This document shows positions 46,200-55,944 of a stretch of 64,000 bases of DNA, piece after piece (position 1 is the first letter of the stretch; the number at the start of each line of letters is the position of its first letter). The stretch comes from Methyloprofundus sedimenti (GTDB lineage Bacteria > Pseudomonadota > Gammaproteobacteria > Methylococcales > Methylomonadaceae): the NCBI RefSeq assembly GCF_002072955.1, contig NZ_LPUF01000001.1, positions 2,068,896-2,132,895 on the forward strand, written 5' to 3'. The position numbers were made by a program, and so were the translations under genes. The notes beneath the pieces are model-generated. The model was not told the origin of the DNA, ran no database searches, and saw only the letters and a list, made by a program, of their open reading frames with translations.

Positions 46200-47858
46200 A
46201 TGGCAGAGCAGCAATCCAATATTTTAATCGGTATTCTAACGGAAGTGAGGGGCGATGGCATGGAAGCTCGTGTCGTCGAAGAATTCGCGACTGAAACCCC
46301 CGTACTGATTATTGGTGACGAGCAAATGTTGGCTGCCAGTATTGGCTCCTACGTGGTTATTCGACAGGCCAATATAGCCGTTTTGGCGATGGTTTTTAAA
46401 ATGCGTGAGCAAGATCGTTTTGAACATGGAGAGCGACGAACTGATCGTTTCTTTGCTTTAATTCCCGTGGGTGAATTAAAAGGAAATGAAACCTTTATTC
46501 GAGGCGTGCGCCATTATCCAACACCGGGGGCCAAAGTTTATGCCGTGGGTCTTGCCGAAATTAATGCTATTTTTTCACAATATAGAAGCTATGAGTTCTT
46601 TATTGGACAACTTTCTGCGCACAAAGATTATCATTTAAGTCTTGATCCTCGTGCCTTATTTGGACGGCATTTTGCCATTGTTGGGCAAACAGGATCAGGT
46701 AAGTCCTGGACTGTCACCAGTTTAATTCAGAATACCATAAAATCCATGCCCAAATGCAACCTTCTGTTGCTGGATTTACATGGTGAATATTGCTGGAAAG
46801 ATGAATCAGGCAACATTCAATCGGCTTTTCCTCCTGCGGCAGTTAATTATGTTGCAGCAACAGAATTGGAAATGCCATACTGGATGATGACTTATGCGGA
46901 ATTAGTCGACTTATTTATTGACCGATCAGAATCAGGCGCATCCATTCAAATGGCTTTTATGCGTGAGATATTACAACACTTAAAGCGTGAGACTGCTAAA
47001 GAACTAAACTTGGGTGTTGTCTCAGTTGATACGCCTATTTATTTTTCATTAGCTGAAATGTACCGTCAATTTAAAAATGCCAATGAAGAAAGGAAAGAAT
47101 TTGGCAAAGTGACAGGCCCGTTATTTGGACAGTTCGATGAGTTTTTAGTGCGCATGCAAAGCCGTTTCAATGATGTGCGTTACGACTTTTTACTAAAACC
47201 CAAAAAACGTACTAGTTCAGATACCATGGCAGATTTATTACGTGAATTTGTAGGTATAGGAGCGTATAACTCTAACGTGACCGTGATCGATTTAAGTGCT
47301 ATTCCTACCGATGTAAGGCCCGCTGTTTGTGCACAGGTGGGTAGACTTGCTTTTGAATTTAATTACTGGAACCCAAGACGACGTGAGTTTCCGATTACTT
47401 TGATTTGTGAAGAAGCACATGCCTATATTCCCAGAGAAAAGTATGGTCAATATGAAGGAACCAAGCGCCAGATGGAGCGTATAGCGAAAGAAGGGCGTAA
47501 ATATGGAGTTTCGATAGGAGTCGTCAGTCAACGACCTACAGAGTTATCAGAAACTATGCTGGCCCAATGCAGTTCGTTTATTTGTTTGCGTACCACTAAT
47601 CCGGACGATCAGGATTATATTCGGGGTCTGGTACCAGAAGCTGAAGGCGATTTAGCGGATATTTTGGCTTCATTAGGCCGAGGAGAGGCGTTAGTGTTAG
47701 GTGAGGCCGCACCATTGCCTACGCGAGTCCAAATTTATAAACCTGATCCTGAGCCGAAAAGTAATGATGTAGACTATTTTACCAGTTGGCGAAAAGGAGT
47801 AGATGATATAGATGTGGATGAAATCGTACATCTATGGCGAACTCAAACACATAAATAA
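46200..47858 (+). CDS. herA: HerA-type DNA translocase ATPase
   Basis: A 552-residue FtsK/HerA-family ATPase. An N-terminal HAS-barrel (GILTEVRGDGMEARVVEEF, GSYVVIRQANIAVLAMVF) is followed by Walker A GQTGSGKS (162-169), Walker B LICEEAHAY (E404/E405) and sensor/Arg regions (GVVSQRPTELSETMLAQCSSF). HerA hexamers drive DNA-end processing with NurA in archaea; in bacteria they pair with Sir2 or DUF4297-type effectors in phage defence. Neither kind of partner is visible: upstream is IS debris and downstream is a membrane protein. The gene is intact. Confidence 0.9.
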   Translation: MAEQQSNILIGILTEVRGDGMEARVVEEFATETPVLIIGDEQMLAASIGSYVVIRQANIAVLAMVFKMREQDRFEHGERRTDRFFALIPVGELKGNETFIRGVRHYPTPGAKVYAVGLAEINAIFSQYRSYEFFIGQLSAHKDYHLSLDPRALFGRHFAIVGQTGSGKSWTVTSLIQNTIKSMPKCNLLLLDLHGEYCWKDESGNIQSAFPPAAVNYVAATELEMPYWMMTYAELVDLFIDRSESGASIQMAFMREILQHLKRETAKELNLGVVSVDTPIYFSLAEMYRQFKNANEERKEFGKVTGPLFGQFDEFLVRMQSRFNDVRYDFLLKPKKRTSSDTMADLLREFVGIGAYNSNVTVIDLSAIPTDVRPAVCAQVGRLAFEFNYWNPRRREFPITLICEEAHAYIPREKYGQYEGTKRQMERIAKEGRKYGVSIGVVSQRPTELSETMLAQCSSFICLRTTNPDDQDYIRGLVPEAEGDLADILASLGRGEALVLGEAAPLPTRVQIYKPDPEPKSNDVDYFTSWRKGVDDIDVDEIVHLWRTQTHK

Positions 47859-48091
47859 AACCACGCCTACTTTATGAGTTTGAGTAGGTGCAAATATATC
47901 AACATGGGTATAATAGAATTCTAATAATCCTGAGTAGTTTAGGCAAGATGATGTAGTATGTTATTAATGTACCAAGTTTTATTTGATAGCTTGAATATCC
48001 GCTTATTCTAAAGGTTTATGTATATGCTCTTTAATATTATCAGTGAGTCATTAAACATGGCGAATCTTTAAGCAATACCAAGATTAAAAGT

Positions 48092-48595
48092 ATGGAACAG
48101 CCAAATAATTTTGATAAAGAAAATGCTGTTGAGAATGATATAAAACTTGATATGCATGCACCTCATTCCGATAAGGAAATGCTGATACATGTGGCCCTAA
48201 AATTTCTTTTAGTGTTTATCATCATCCTGAGTTTTGATTTTCTGATAGATTTAACACTTATGGCGCTAGAACTCATTTTTGAAGTCATTCATTTACTGAT
48301 TGAATTTATTGAGGAAATTCTGGAATCAGTAATAGCAGAGACTTTTTCGACCGCTAAGCATCATAATGAAGTAATTATTGTTAATGTAGCACTGATTATT
48401 GTTTTGTTTGGTTTATACAAACTATTTCATGGCGTAAGATTTGTCTATCGTCTGAAAAGGCATCTCACGGTTGACTGGTTAAACTATAAAAAGCGTAAAT
48501 CTTCACACTGGCAGTCGCTTTCATTAGCTAGCAAGATTAAATTGGTCTGTGCTTATTGTTTGGGTTTTACGCTGATTTTTTTGTTTGCTTTTTGA
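48092..48595 (+). CDS. Membrane protein of unknown function
   Basis: A 167-residue protein with an acidic N-terminus, then hydrophobic helices (LLVFIIILSFDFLIDLTLMA and the adjacent ELIFEVIHLLIEFIEEIL). A further helix is VIIVNVALIIVLFGLYKLF and a last one is at the C-terminus (YCLGFTLIFLFAF). It lies 233 bases downstream of herA in the same direction. No family was recognised, and partnership with HerA is not shown. Confidence 0.7.
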   Translation: MEQPNNFDKENAVENDIKLDMHAPHSDKEMLIHVALKFLLVFIIILSFDFLIDLTLMALELIFEVIHLLIEFIEEILESVIAETFSTAKHHNEVIIVNVALIIVLFGLYKLFHGVRFVYRLKRHLTVDWLNYKKRKSSHWQSLSLASKIKLVCAYCLGFTLIFLFAF

Positions 48596-48666
48596 TGGGA
48601 ATGGTTTTTATATGAACTTATATCAAAGCAAGTTATTTTTTTAAGTGACTATAAATATAGGATAGT

Positions 48667-49269
48667 ATGTCAATTTTTCAGCTAATCAAAATACCGATCA
48701 TAACTTTCTCAGTCTTTAATCTACTAGCGTGTGTTCAACAGGTAGATCAGCAAGAAAATATCCCGATAATCTGTGTATTTCCGAATCAGCAGGCGGCGCC
48801 TGGCTGGATCTGTGGTGGGCCTGTTTCTGGATTAGATATTCAAGCTGTTGGTGTTGTAGATAAATCGGTTGCAGGAATAAATTATATGCAAGATATGGCT
48901 GAAATAGCTGCACTTAAAAATCTTACCGAGTTATTTAAATTGAAAGCGGGTAAATCAGTCACCCAATATCTCACTTCGCTTGGAGTAGAGAATAAAAAAG
49001 CGATTAAAGCCGGAGCGAGTACAATTAATAATATTTCGGTGGAAACACTGGATGTAGCTAAGCCATATAAGTCGCAACTTGGGCCAGAGGGCAGGATGTA
49101 TGTGCTGGTCGGCCTGGATAAAAATACCAGTAAGACTTTACTAGAAAATGCAGTAAAAACCAGTATGAAAAATGATATTGTTATATGGCAAAAGATGCAA
49201 ACGCAAAAATCTCTGGATGAAATGACAGCTGGTATAGTCGCAATGGAAAGCGTTAACGCTAAGCAATAA
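48667..49269 (+). CDS. LPP20-family lipoprotein
   Basis: A 200-residue lipoprotein with signal peptide and lipobox LLAC (Cys at about residue 22). After a Cys-containing segment (APGWICGGPVSG) comes the LPP20-like domain: IQAVGVVDKS, MAEIAALKNLTELFKLKAG, EGRMYVLVGLDK. Processed by LspA and expected to sit in the envelope. The IS30 copy that follows begins 10 bases after its stop. Confidence 0.8.
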   Translation: MSIFQLIKIPIITFSVFNLLACVQQVDQQENIPIICVFPNQQAAPGWICGGPVSGLDIQAVGVVDKSVAGINYMQDMAEIAALKNLTELFKLKAGKSVTQYLTSLGVENKKAIKAGASTINNISVETLDVAKPYKSQLGPEGRMYVLVGLDKNTSKTLLENAVKTSMKNDIVIWQKMQTQKSLDEMTAGIVAMESVNAKQ

Positions 49270-49278
49270 GCGTGTGAA

Positions 49279-50372
49279 CCCGAATTCATATAATAACTGC
49301 AACACCTCTTTAAAGGGTTAGATGGTATAGTTTCCGTCGACTAAAACCTGAAACTAAAAAGAGGTGCTCAATGAACACGTTTAACCATCTAACCCAAGAG
49401 GAAAGATTTTACATTTATACGCAACTAAAACAAGGCGTTTCTAAGAATCAAATAGCCATCACATTGGGGCGTCATAAATCGACTATTGGACGTGAAATTA
49501 CGCGTAATACAGGTCAGTGTGGTTATCGTTACAAGCAAGCTGAGAGAATAGCTAAACAACGCCATATTGATAAGCCCAAAAACATCAAGATGACGGCTGA
49601 GTTACAACAGATAATAACGCCTTTAATCAAAGAGAAATGGAGTCCTGACTGTATTTCAGGACGCTTAAAACAACAAGGTAAGGACTCCGTCAGTCATGAG
49701 ACTATTTACCGTTATATTTTAGCTAACAAAGCAGCCGGTGGCGATTTGTATACTTATTTGAGGCATCAAGCCAAACCTTATCGTAAGCGATATGGAAAAA
49801 ATGATTATCGCGGAACGATACCCAGCCGTGTTGATATTGATGAGCGACCAAAAGTGGTTGATGATAAAACGCGTTTAGGTGATTGGGAAGCAGATACTGT
49901 TATCGGTAAAGGACATAAAGGCGTATTGGTGACGCTGACTGAACGGGTCTCAAGGCTCAACTTCGCCATCTCAATTGAGCGTAAAGAATCTGAATTAACG
50001 AAAGAGGCGATTATCAATGCTCTTGAGCCTTTTAAACGTTGGGTTCACACGATTACCTTTGATAATGGACGTGAGTTTTGTGGGCATGAAGCCATTGCAA
50101 AAACACTCGACTGCGGCACTTATTTGCCAAACCGTATCATTCGTGGCAACGAGGTTTAAATGAAAACCACAATGGCTTATTAAGGCAATACTTCCCTAAA
50201 AAAGAACCTTTGGATAAGGTAACTCAAGATGAGGTTGATAGTGCAATTACAGCACTTAATCATCGTCCAAGAAAAGGGTTAAATTACAGAACTCCATGGG
50301 AAGTATTTTGCCAAATAACGGGGGTTGATATAAATAAATCACAGGGTGTTGCATTAATTGCTTGAATTCGCG
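49279..50372 (+). mobile_element. IS30-family insertion, copy 1 (1094 bp)
   Basis: Ends are CCCGAATTCATATAAT... on the left and ...GCTTGAATTCGCG on the right (imperfect inverted repeats, both with GCAACACC further in). It is flanked by GAA on both sides (49276-49278 and 50373-50375), a 3-bp duplication as expected for IS30. Nearly identical to copy 2 at 58928 but one base shorter. Confidence 0.92.
49371..50365 (+). pseudogene. IS30 transposase broken by a one-base deletion
   Basis: Same gene as the intact 331-residue transposase at 59020, but the T4 run in ACTTATTTTGCC is T3 here (near 50122). The frame shifts and stops after 262 residues (..TYLPNRIIRGNEV), losing the end of the DDE domain. 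Otherwise the two copies differ by only a few substitutions, so the break is recent. Confidence 0.92.
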
Positions 50373-50375
50373 GAA

Positions 50376-51258
50376 GTTTAATGTTTAGTTATTTTGAATA
50401 CAATAATTGAGGATAGCTACTTTCCTAGTTTACGCTTTATTGATTTGCTGAGTTGGGGAATACCTCGTAGACTTAAAATAAGCTTTTTACCTGCGATAAA
50501 GATTTTTACTTCTCGTTTGAATACATTCAAATTTCAACCTGATTACCCACAAGCTTCAGCTATCTTTAAAAATGCGTATAAATCTAATGTAGACCGTATG
50601 GGGTTTACGGAATGTGAGGAATAGATGCCATGAATATCCCCTATTCCGCTAGCACCATAACGGGCTACAAAGAATTTTAGTTATAGGCTGACGTTATACG
50701 TATTTAGGAATATTATTGCTTTCATTACATTTTTTGTAGTTACAATCGCTATCGCAGGAAAGTTACTCAAGAAAATTAATAATCTCATTTGTTTTATGTC
50801 TCTCTATAGATTTATTTATAGCAGTGATGACAGTATCCATTTTCGGTTTCAATCTATCAAACTTTAACGCTATACTTCGCGTGGCCACATATGCGGTTTT
50901 CTAGCGGCCGACTTTAGCCGATAGCCGCGTTGCTGAAACAGTTGCGTAGCTTGCTATACATCAGTTTCACCGCCTTTCTCTCGACTAAAATCAATTCGTT
51001 ATAAATTCCGCACTCGCGACCACACGTAGTATATATTAAACAGGTATTTATCCAGGCTCCAGATTTCCGACATTAGCTGTTTACAATACCAGAATAACCA
51101 AATGTGGAAAAAACTCAACACAGAATGGGATATAATTAGCAGTTATAATAATTAGGTCCGTGTGAGTTATTTATTTTTATGAATAATTATGTAATGAGTT
51201 GTTGTTCTTGGATAATTATTTTCAATGTGTTGTGTTGTTTCAATAAACTATTTTTAAT
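50376..51258. other. Region without a recognisable intact gene
   Basis: Nearly 900 bases between the IS30 copy and the next lipoprotein. A frame at 50394-50624 (TTG start; 76 residues, ..SYFPSLRFIDLLSWGIPRRLKI..) matches no family I know and may be a gene fragment. Around 50875-51000, short GC-richer inverted segments on the minus strand interrupt the AT-rich DNA. These look like mobile-element or gene debris. Confidence 0.4.
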
Positions 51259-51822
51259 ATGAAAAAAAAAATTACGTTACTTGTTTGTATTGCCTGGCTA
51301 TTAGCCGGTTGTAGCAGTTTTGGCAGTAAGCAAGCTCCCGCGCCTGTTTATGAGAAAATTGACCGCTCCGCCAATAAGGAAAAAAAGTCTACAATTAATA
51401 CAATCCCGGATCAAACAACACAGATTAAGACCGTGCAAGATCCTGTTATTATTAAGCAGCAAGACCTTGACCCTGCTGTTAATGTTAATTCTCAGCCAAA
51501 ATCATCGACTGTGGTTATCGCATTACTTTCAGAAGCAGATTCCAGTTATAAGCAGGGCAACCTGAATGAATCAGTGGCAACTATTGAGCGCGCATTGCGT
51601 ATAGAACCACGCAATGCATTGTTACTGTATAAATTAGCTACATTACGATTGCAGCAAGGTCAGCCTGACATGGCTGAGAACCTGGCAAAGAAATCTGAAT
51701 TATTAGCTGAAGGCAATGCACAGTTAAAGAGACAGAACTGGTTATTAATTGCAGAGGCGCGTAAACAACTGGGAAATATGGCAGGGGCAGAACAGGCTAG
51801 AAAGAAAGCCAGTCAGTATTAG
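51259..51822 (+). CDS. TPR-containing lipoprotein
   Basis: A 187-residue lipoprotein with signal peptide and lipobox LAGC (Cys at residue 18). A low-complexity linker follows, then two TPR-like helix pairs (EADSSYKQGNLNESVATIERAL, NALLLYKLATLRLQQGQPDMAE, NWLLIAEARKQLGNMAGAEQAR). Probably a periplasmic protein-protein adaptor. The fructosamine-kinase-family gene starts 20 bases later in the same direction, so an operon is likely. Confidence 0.85.
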   Translation: MKKKITLLVCIAWLLAGCSSFGSKQAPAPVYEKIDRSANKEKKSTINTIPDQTTQIKTVQDPVIIKQQDLDPAVNVNSQPKSSTVVIALLSEADSSYKQGNLNESVATIERALRIEPRNALLLYKLATLRLQQGQPDMAENLAKKSELLAEGNAQLKRQNWLLIAEARKQLGNMAGAEQARKKASQY

Positions 51823-51842
51823 GTTTACGAGGTTTTTCGGTA

Positions 51843-52733
51843 ATGCAGATGCAAGAGTGGCAAATAGTTATTGAAGCGATCGAACAGGCGACAGGAAGAA
51901 GCTTTACCCTGTTAAAAGCCAATGCAATACATGGTGGAGATATTAATCAGGTTTTTCATTTGCAAGGCGCAGAGCAAAGTTACTTTGTTAAGCTGAATCG
52001 TGCTGATTTACTGGCTATGTTTGAAATGGAAGCTTTGGGGCTACAAGAATTAGCGCAAACTAAAACTTTACGCATTCCAGAAGCTATTGCATACGGGATA
52101 TCAGGTCTATTTGCCTTTTTAGTACTGGAGTATGTTGAATTAAAGTCGGCACTACAATCGACCCAGCAACAGTTAGGCAGCAAGTTAGCAGAATTACATG
52201 AAATAAAGCGAGATTATTTTGGCTGGCATCATGATAATTTTATCGGTAGTAACCAGCAAAAAAATACCAGGGATAATAACTGGGTAAATTTTTGGCAGGA
52301 ACAGCGATTAACTGCACAGCTTAAATTGGCAGCAGACAATGGTTATACGGGTAAAATTCAATCGCAAGGTGAGAAGCTATGTCAGCTAATCCCTGTTTTT
52401 TTCTCTGATTACCAACCTCAAGCCTCTTTATTGCATGGCGATTTATGGTCCGGTAATGCAGCCGCAGATTTAGCTGGCCAAGCGATTATTTACGATCCAG
52501 CTTGCTATTATGGAGATCGAGAGGCGGATATAGCGATGACCGAATTATTTGGCGGATTTAGTGCAAATTTCTATGCAGCTTATAGTGAACACTGGCCTTT
52601 AGATTCAGGGTATAAAACACGAAAGAATTTATATAATTTATATCATATTCTGAATCACCTGAATTTATTTGGTAACGGTTATTTGCGTCAGGTAGAAGTG
52701 ATGATGCAGCAATTAATAAGTGAAAGTACTTAA
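51843..52733 (+). CDS. Fructosamine kinase family protein
   Basis: A 296-residue FN3K/APH-fold kinase. Family marks are NAIHGGDINQVFHL at the N-terminus, FVKLN (ATP-binding Lys), FLVLEYVEL, FGWHHDNFIGSNQQ, the catalytic loop LLHGDLWSGN (D200) and the metal site IYDPACYYGDREADIAM. It phosphorylates glycated amino groups so they detach (deglycation). All catalytic residues are present. Confidence 0.93.
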   Translation: MQMQEWQIVIEAIEQATGRSFTLLKANAIHGGDINQVFHLQGAEQSYFVKLNRADLLAMFEMEALGLQELAQTKTLRIPEAIAYGISGLFAFLVLEYVELKSALQSTQQQLGSKLAELHEIKRDYFGWHHDNFIGSNQQKNTRDNNWVNFWQEQRLTAQLKLAADNGYTGKIQSQGEKLCQLIPVFFSDYQPQASLLHGDLWSGNAAADLAGQAIIYDPACYYGDREADIAMTELFGGFSANFYAAYSEHWPLDSGYKTRKNLYNLYHILNHLNLFGNGYLRQVEVMMQQLISEST

Positions 52734-52789
52734 AAATTACGGCTAGAATTTGTATCTAGGGTATATTGCTCATGTGTACAAGCAAAATT

Positions 52790-52821
52790 GGTTGCTAGCC
52801 CTTGAAGAAGGGCTAGCAACC
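52790..52821. terminator. Bidirectional terminator between convergent genes
   Basis: A perfect 14-bp stem (GGTTGCTAGCCCTT with AAGGGCTAGCAACC) with a GAAG loop. It is followed by ATGATTTTT on the + strand and AATTTTG on the minus strand. It separates the fructosamine kinase gene from the convergent ppiC-like gene. Confidence 0.85.
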
Positions 52822-52848
52822 ATGATTTTTCATCTGGGTTAAACAATA

Positions 52849-53835
52849 CTACTCTGCAGTAGGTACTGCTTCTACTTCATCTACTGTTTCAGTGACAGTA
52901 TCCGAGGTAGGTGTTATTTCTTCTACTGTGTCAGTGACAGTGTCAGTTGTTGGGGTTGCTTCCTCAGTGACTGTTTCAATAACAGCTACTGGTTCAGGTT
53001 GTTCGTCTGAAATAAGAATTTCAACTTTTGCATCTTTAAGTAGTGAATCTAGATAAGCCGTCATTTTTTGTCTTTGAACTAAAGGTTCTAGCTGTGCCTT
53101 AACTGCTTCAAATGGAGGTGGTGTTTGCTCTCTTGAATCTTCGCGTAAAATGACATGCCAGCCAAACTGAGTTTTAACCGGTGTTTCAGTATATTTGCCA
53201 TTTTCTAAAGCAACCACGGCCGCTGAAAATTCTGGAACCATTTGCTTAGCAGCAAACCAGCCTAAATCACCGCCTTGTGTTTTGGACGGGCCGGTAGATT
53301 TTGTTTTAGCCAACTCTGCAAAATCAGCACCTTTATCAAGTTCAGCAATAATTAATACAGCCTCACTCTCTTCAGGTACTAAAATATGACTTGCTTTATA
53401 TTCTGTTCCAGCAACTGCAGCGATTTGTTTATCATATTCAGCTTTTAGTTCAGAATCTGTAACAGGGTTTGCTTTCATGTAATCTTCAATAGCAAGCTGT
53501 GATAACAGCGCATTTTTCATCATGGCTAGACGTTCTTGTGTTTCAGGTGTCTGGTCAAGGTGCTTGCTTTCAGCTTGCTGAACTAATAACTTACGTCGTA
53601 CGAGTTCATCTATAAGTTTCTCAGTTGGAATTTTTTGTCCACGAGCACGTTCGCTAACTTCTTCGGTCAAAGTTTCCAGAGCAAATTTGCTGATATATTG
53701 ACCATTAACAACCGCAACTGCATCTTCTTTCTGAATGGTAGGTGAAGTAATGTTATTGGCATTTTGTTGACAAGCAGTTAATAAAACAGATCCTGCTAGT
53801 AAAAAAGGGATTACTTTTAATTTCATAATGGTCAT
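52849..53835 (-). CDS. Parvulin-type peptidyl-prolyl isomerase lipoprotein
   Basis: A 328-residue envelope foldase. A lipoprotein signal (LLTAC) is followed by a SurA-N-like helical domain (~40-135), then a parvulin domain (YKASHILVPEESEAVLII, GDLGWFAAKQMVPEFSAAV, TQFGWHVILRED). A Thr/Val/Glu-rich C-terminal tail contains imperfect repeats (EEATPTTDTVTDTVEE, ITPTSDTVTETVDE). Two in-frame ATGs compete as start. It sits last in the yciB-yciI-bolA cluster. Confidence 0.92.
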   Translation of the reverse strand: MTIMKLKVIPFLLAGSVLLTACQQNANNITSPTIQKEDAVAVVNGQYISKFALETLTEEVSERARGQKIPTEKLIDELVRRKLLVQQAESKHLDQTPETQERLAMMKNALLSQLAIEDYMKANPVTDSELKAEYDKQIAAVAGTEYKASHILVPEESEAVLIIAELDKGADFAELAKTKSTGPSKTQGGDLGWFAAKQMVPEFSAAVVALENGKYTETPVKTQFGWHVILREDSREQTPPPFEAVKAQLEPLVQRQKMTAYLDSLLKDAKVEILISDEQPEPVAVIETVTEEATPTTDTVTDTVEEITPTSDTVTETVDEVEAVPTAE

Positions 53836-53841
53836 TTTCCT

Positions 53842-54108
53842 CTAGTGTGACTCAGTTGGTGTGAAAGCATCTATACCCAGGGCATGAATTTCGTGTTTCA
53901 TCAAATCGCCCAGGGCTTTATAAATTAGTTGGTGGCGCTGTACTAATGATTTACCTTCAAAAGCACTGGATACAATTCGCACATGATAATGGCCACCACC
54001 ACTTCGAGCACCGGCATGGCCAGCGTGAGCCTGACTATTATCGGCTACTTCAAGTTGCTCGGGTGTTAAGGATACTGTAAGTAATGATTTAATTAAATCA
54101 ACGGTCAT
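53842..54108 (-). CDS. bolA: BolA-family protein
   Basis: An 88-residue BolA/IbaG-type protein ([34 protein letters not shown]..., [27 protein letters not shown]). BolA proteins bind monothiol glutaredoxins through a conserved His and act in iron-sulfur trafficking or transcription control. It overlaps the yciI stop by 4 bases and precedes the PPIase. Confidence 0.92.
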   Translation of the reverse strand: MTVDLIKSLLTVSLTPEQLEVADNSQAHAGHAGARSGGGHYHVRIVSSAFEGKSLVQRHQLIYKALGDLMKHEIHALGIDAFTPTESH

Positions 54109-54407
54109 TGTGGGAATACCTGCTTAAAAGGTTTAACGGAAACTTTTGCATAAACACCTGCATCAATATAAGGGTCATTATCAGCCCAGTTTTTTGCCGC
54201 TGTTAAATTATCAAATTCGGCAATGACCAGGCTGCCAGTAAAGCCTGTATCACCTGATGTGTTACTGTCAACGGCTGGGTGCGGGCCTGCGATGACGAGG
54301 CGACCTTCATTCTGAAGGGCCTGCAAGCGTTCTAGATGTGCAGGGCGTGCAGACATTCTTTTTTCCAGGCTTTCAGCAATATCCTCACTTAGGATAGCGT
54401 ATAACAT
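54105..54407 (-). CDS. yciI: YciI-like protein
   Basis: A 100-residue ferredoxin-fold YCII protein: [74 protein letters not shown] with the conserved His-Asp pair. The precise reaction is unknown. yciB lies directly upstream and bolA overlaps downstream, as in many proteobacteria. Confidence 0.92.
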   Translation of the reverse strand: MLYAILSEDIAESLEKRMSARPAHLERLQALQNEGRLVIAGPHPAVDSNTSGDTGFTGSLVIAEFDNLTAAKNWADNDPYIDAGVYAKVSVKPFKQVFPQ

Positions 54408-54412
54408 GATAT

Positions 54413-54964
54413 TTATTCCTTTGATTCAGATTCCGTGTCAGGCATGAAGCGATACATAAAAATAACCTGTAGCAAAATAAAGACGGACATTAATGCAGGG
54501 ACTCCAAAAGTTTTAAACTCAACCCAGGTTTCAGTATCGTAATTAAACATCACATAAATATTGATACAGCCAACACTAATAAAGAATAGCGCCCATACAA
54601 AATTTAAAATAGACCAGATTTTATTTGGTAATTCAATATTACCCCCCATCATTTTTTCAATAATGGTTTTTTTGCCGATAAAATGGCTGCCAAGAATGAC
54701 TATGCCAAATAACCATTCAATAATGGTTAATTTCCATTTGATAAATTGCTCATCTTGCAAATATAAGGTTGCTCCACCCATGACAACCATTAAGCCTAAA
54801 GTAACCCACTGCATTGTTTCTACTTTTCTGTGCCTAAACCAGTTATAGCCAACCTGTACGAAGGTTGCGGCAATAACAACAGCAGTGGCAACAAATAAGT
54901 CGTAGGTTTTATAAGCGATAAAAAACAGGACGATAGGGAAAAAATCAAAAAGTAGTTTATTCAT
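54413..54964 (-). CDS. yciB: Inner membrane septation protein A (YciB/IspZ)
   Basis: A 183-residue membrane protein with about five helices. Family marks are [64 protein letters not shown] and the C-terminal [15 protein letters not shown]. Involved in envelope/septum functions in relatives. First gene of the yciB-yciI-bolA-ppiC cluster. Confidence 0.94.
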   Translation of the reverse strand: MNKLLFDFFPIVLFFIAYKTYDLFVATAVVIAATFVQVGYNWFRHRKVETMQWVTLGLMVVMGGATLYLQDEQFIKWKLTIIEWLFGIVILGSHFIGKKTIIEKMMGGNIELPNKIWSILNFVWALFFISVGCINIYVMFNYDTETWVEFKTFGVPALMSVFILLQVIFMYRFMPDTESESKE

Positions 54965-55234
54965 GAAAATAGAAGTGGGGACTGGTGAGTAAAAATCAAT
55001 ACTTTTATTGGGTAATGGAGATAAATTCTAAACATAATTGTTAACCAGAATGTTTTTAATTAAGCACCTAAGAATAAATGTCTGGCATAGGGCATATTAT
55101 TCAAAAAAAAATTTATAACTAATAATGTCAGGTTTATAGGAAAACTTTTATGTGATTGTAGGTGTTTTTTTTACTTTTGTACATGATCTGCTTAGGCTTT
55201 CTGCTAGAATAAATCTTTTTTTTGGAGGGTAATC

Positions 55235-55528
55235 ATGGACGTTAATACGCAAACGCAACTTGAAGCAGCCGCTTTTCGGCAATTAATAGTGCATTTACAA
55301 GAACATACAGAAGTACAAAATATTGATTTAATGAATTTAGCCGATTTTTGCCGTAATTGTCTGGCAAAATGGTATATGGCTGCTGCACAGGCAGAAGGCG
55401 TGCCTATGAATTATGATGTTGCGCGAGAATATGTTTATGGTATGCCTTATGACGAATGGAAAGATCAATTTCAAAAACAGGCAACCGCTGAACAACTCGC
55501 TATATTTGAAAGTAAAAAACAACAGTAA
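55235..55528 (+). CDS. DUF1244 family protein
   Basis: A 97-residue helical protein matching DUF1244: AAAFRQLIVHLQEH, LADFCRNCLAKWYMAAAQ, YDVAREYVYGMPYDEWKDQFQ. Two nearby Cys lie in CRNC. Function unknown. It has a strong ribosome site (TTGGAGGG) and stands alone, divergent from the yciB cluster. Confidence 0.9.
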   Translation: MDVNTQTQLEAAAFRQLIVHLQEHTEVQNIDLMNLADFCRNCLAKWYMAAAQAEGVPMNYDVAREYVYGMPYDEWKDQFQKQATAEQLAIFESKKQQ

Positions 55529-55944
55529 TCAAGAGGGAATGTCATCCAGTTTGATGCCATTTTTTAGGTGTGGTATGTCATGAATGCAACACTTTAAAAT
55601 TACTTTTCCATTAGCGACAACACTGAATTAATTGTTAGGGGAGACTGTTAAAAATTATGCCGATGCATATTCGAGCTCGCGTTTTATGCTCTGGAGTTGA
55701 GCAATATTACCGGGTATTTACTACTTTATTATTTCTTTTGGCAAATGAATCGCTTTTTTTATGTTGATAGTGAACAAACAATACAAAACCAGGCAAGATT
55801 AACGTTTAAGGAAATGGACAGAACGGGACGACTCACTAGCCTTCCTTATTAGTTCATTTTTGGATTATACTGTTCAGGTTTTATTTAACTGATTTTTAAT
55901 GCTGTCCATAGCAGGCTAGAATCTACTTTACAAAATATAAATTT
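55529..55944. other. Non-coding region before the ABC permease
   Basis: About 416 bases. Only short frames (the longest about 36 codons) are present. No RNA gene or clear promoter is recognised. The missing second permease and binding-protein genes expected for an oligopeptide transporter are not here. Confidence 0.45.

Noticed and set aside
50880-51010. Minus-strand reading ATQLFQQRGY resembling the first helix of a TetR regulator
   Set aside because: An in-frame stop precedes it, the rest of the TetR domain is absent, and the stretch is too short.
55657-55767. Short 36-codon frame before the ABC permease
   Set aside because: No ribosome site, no family and no conservation evidence.
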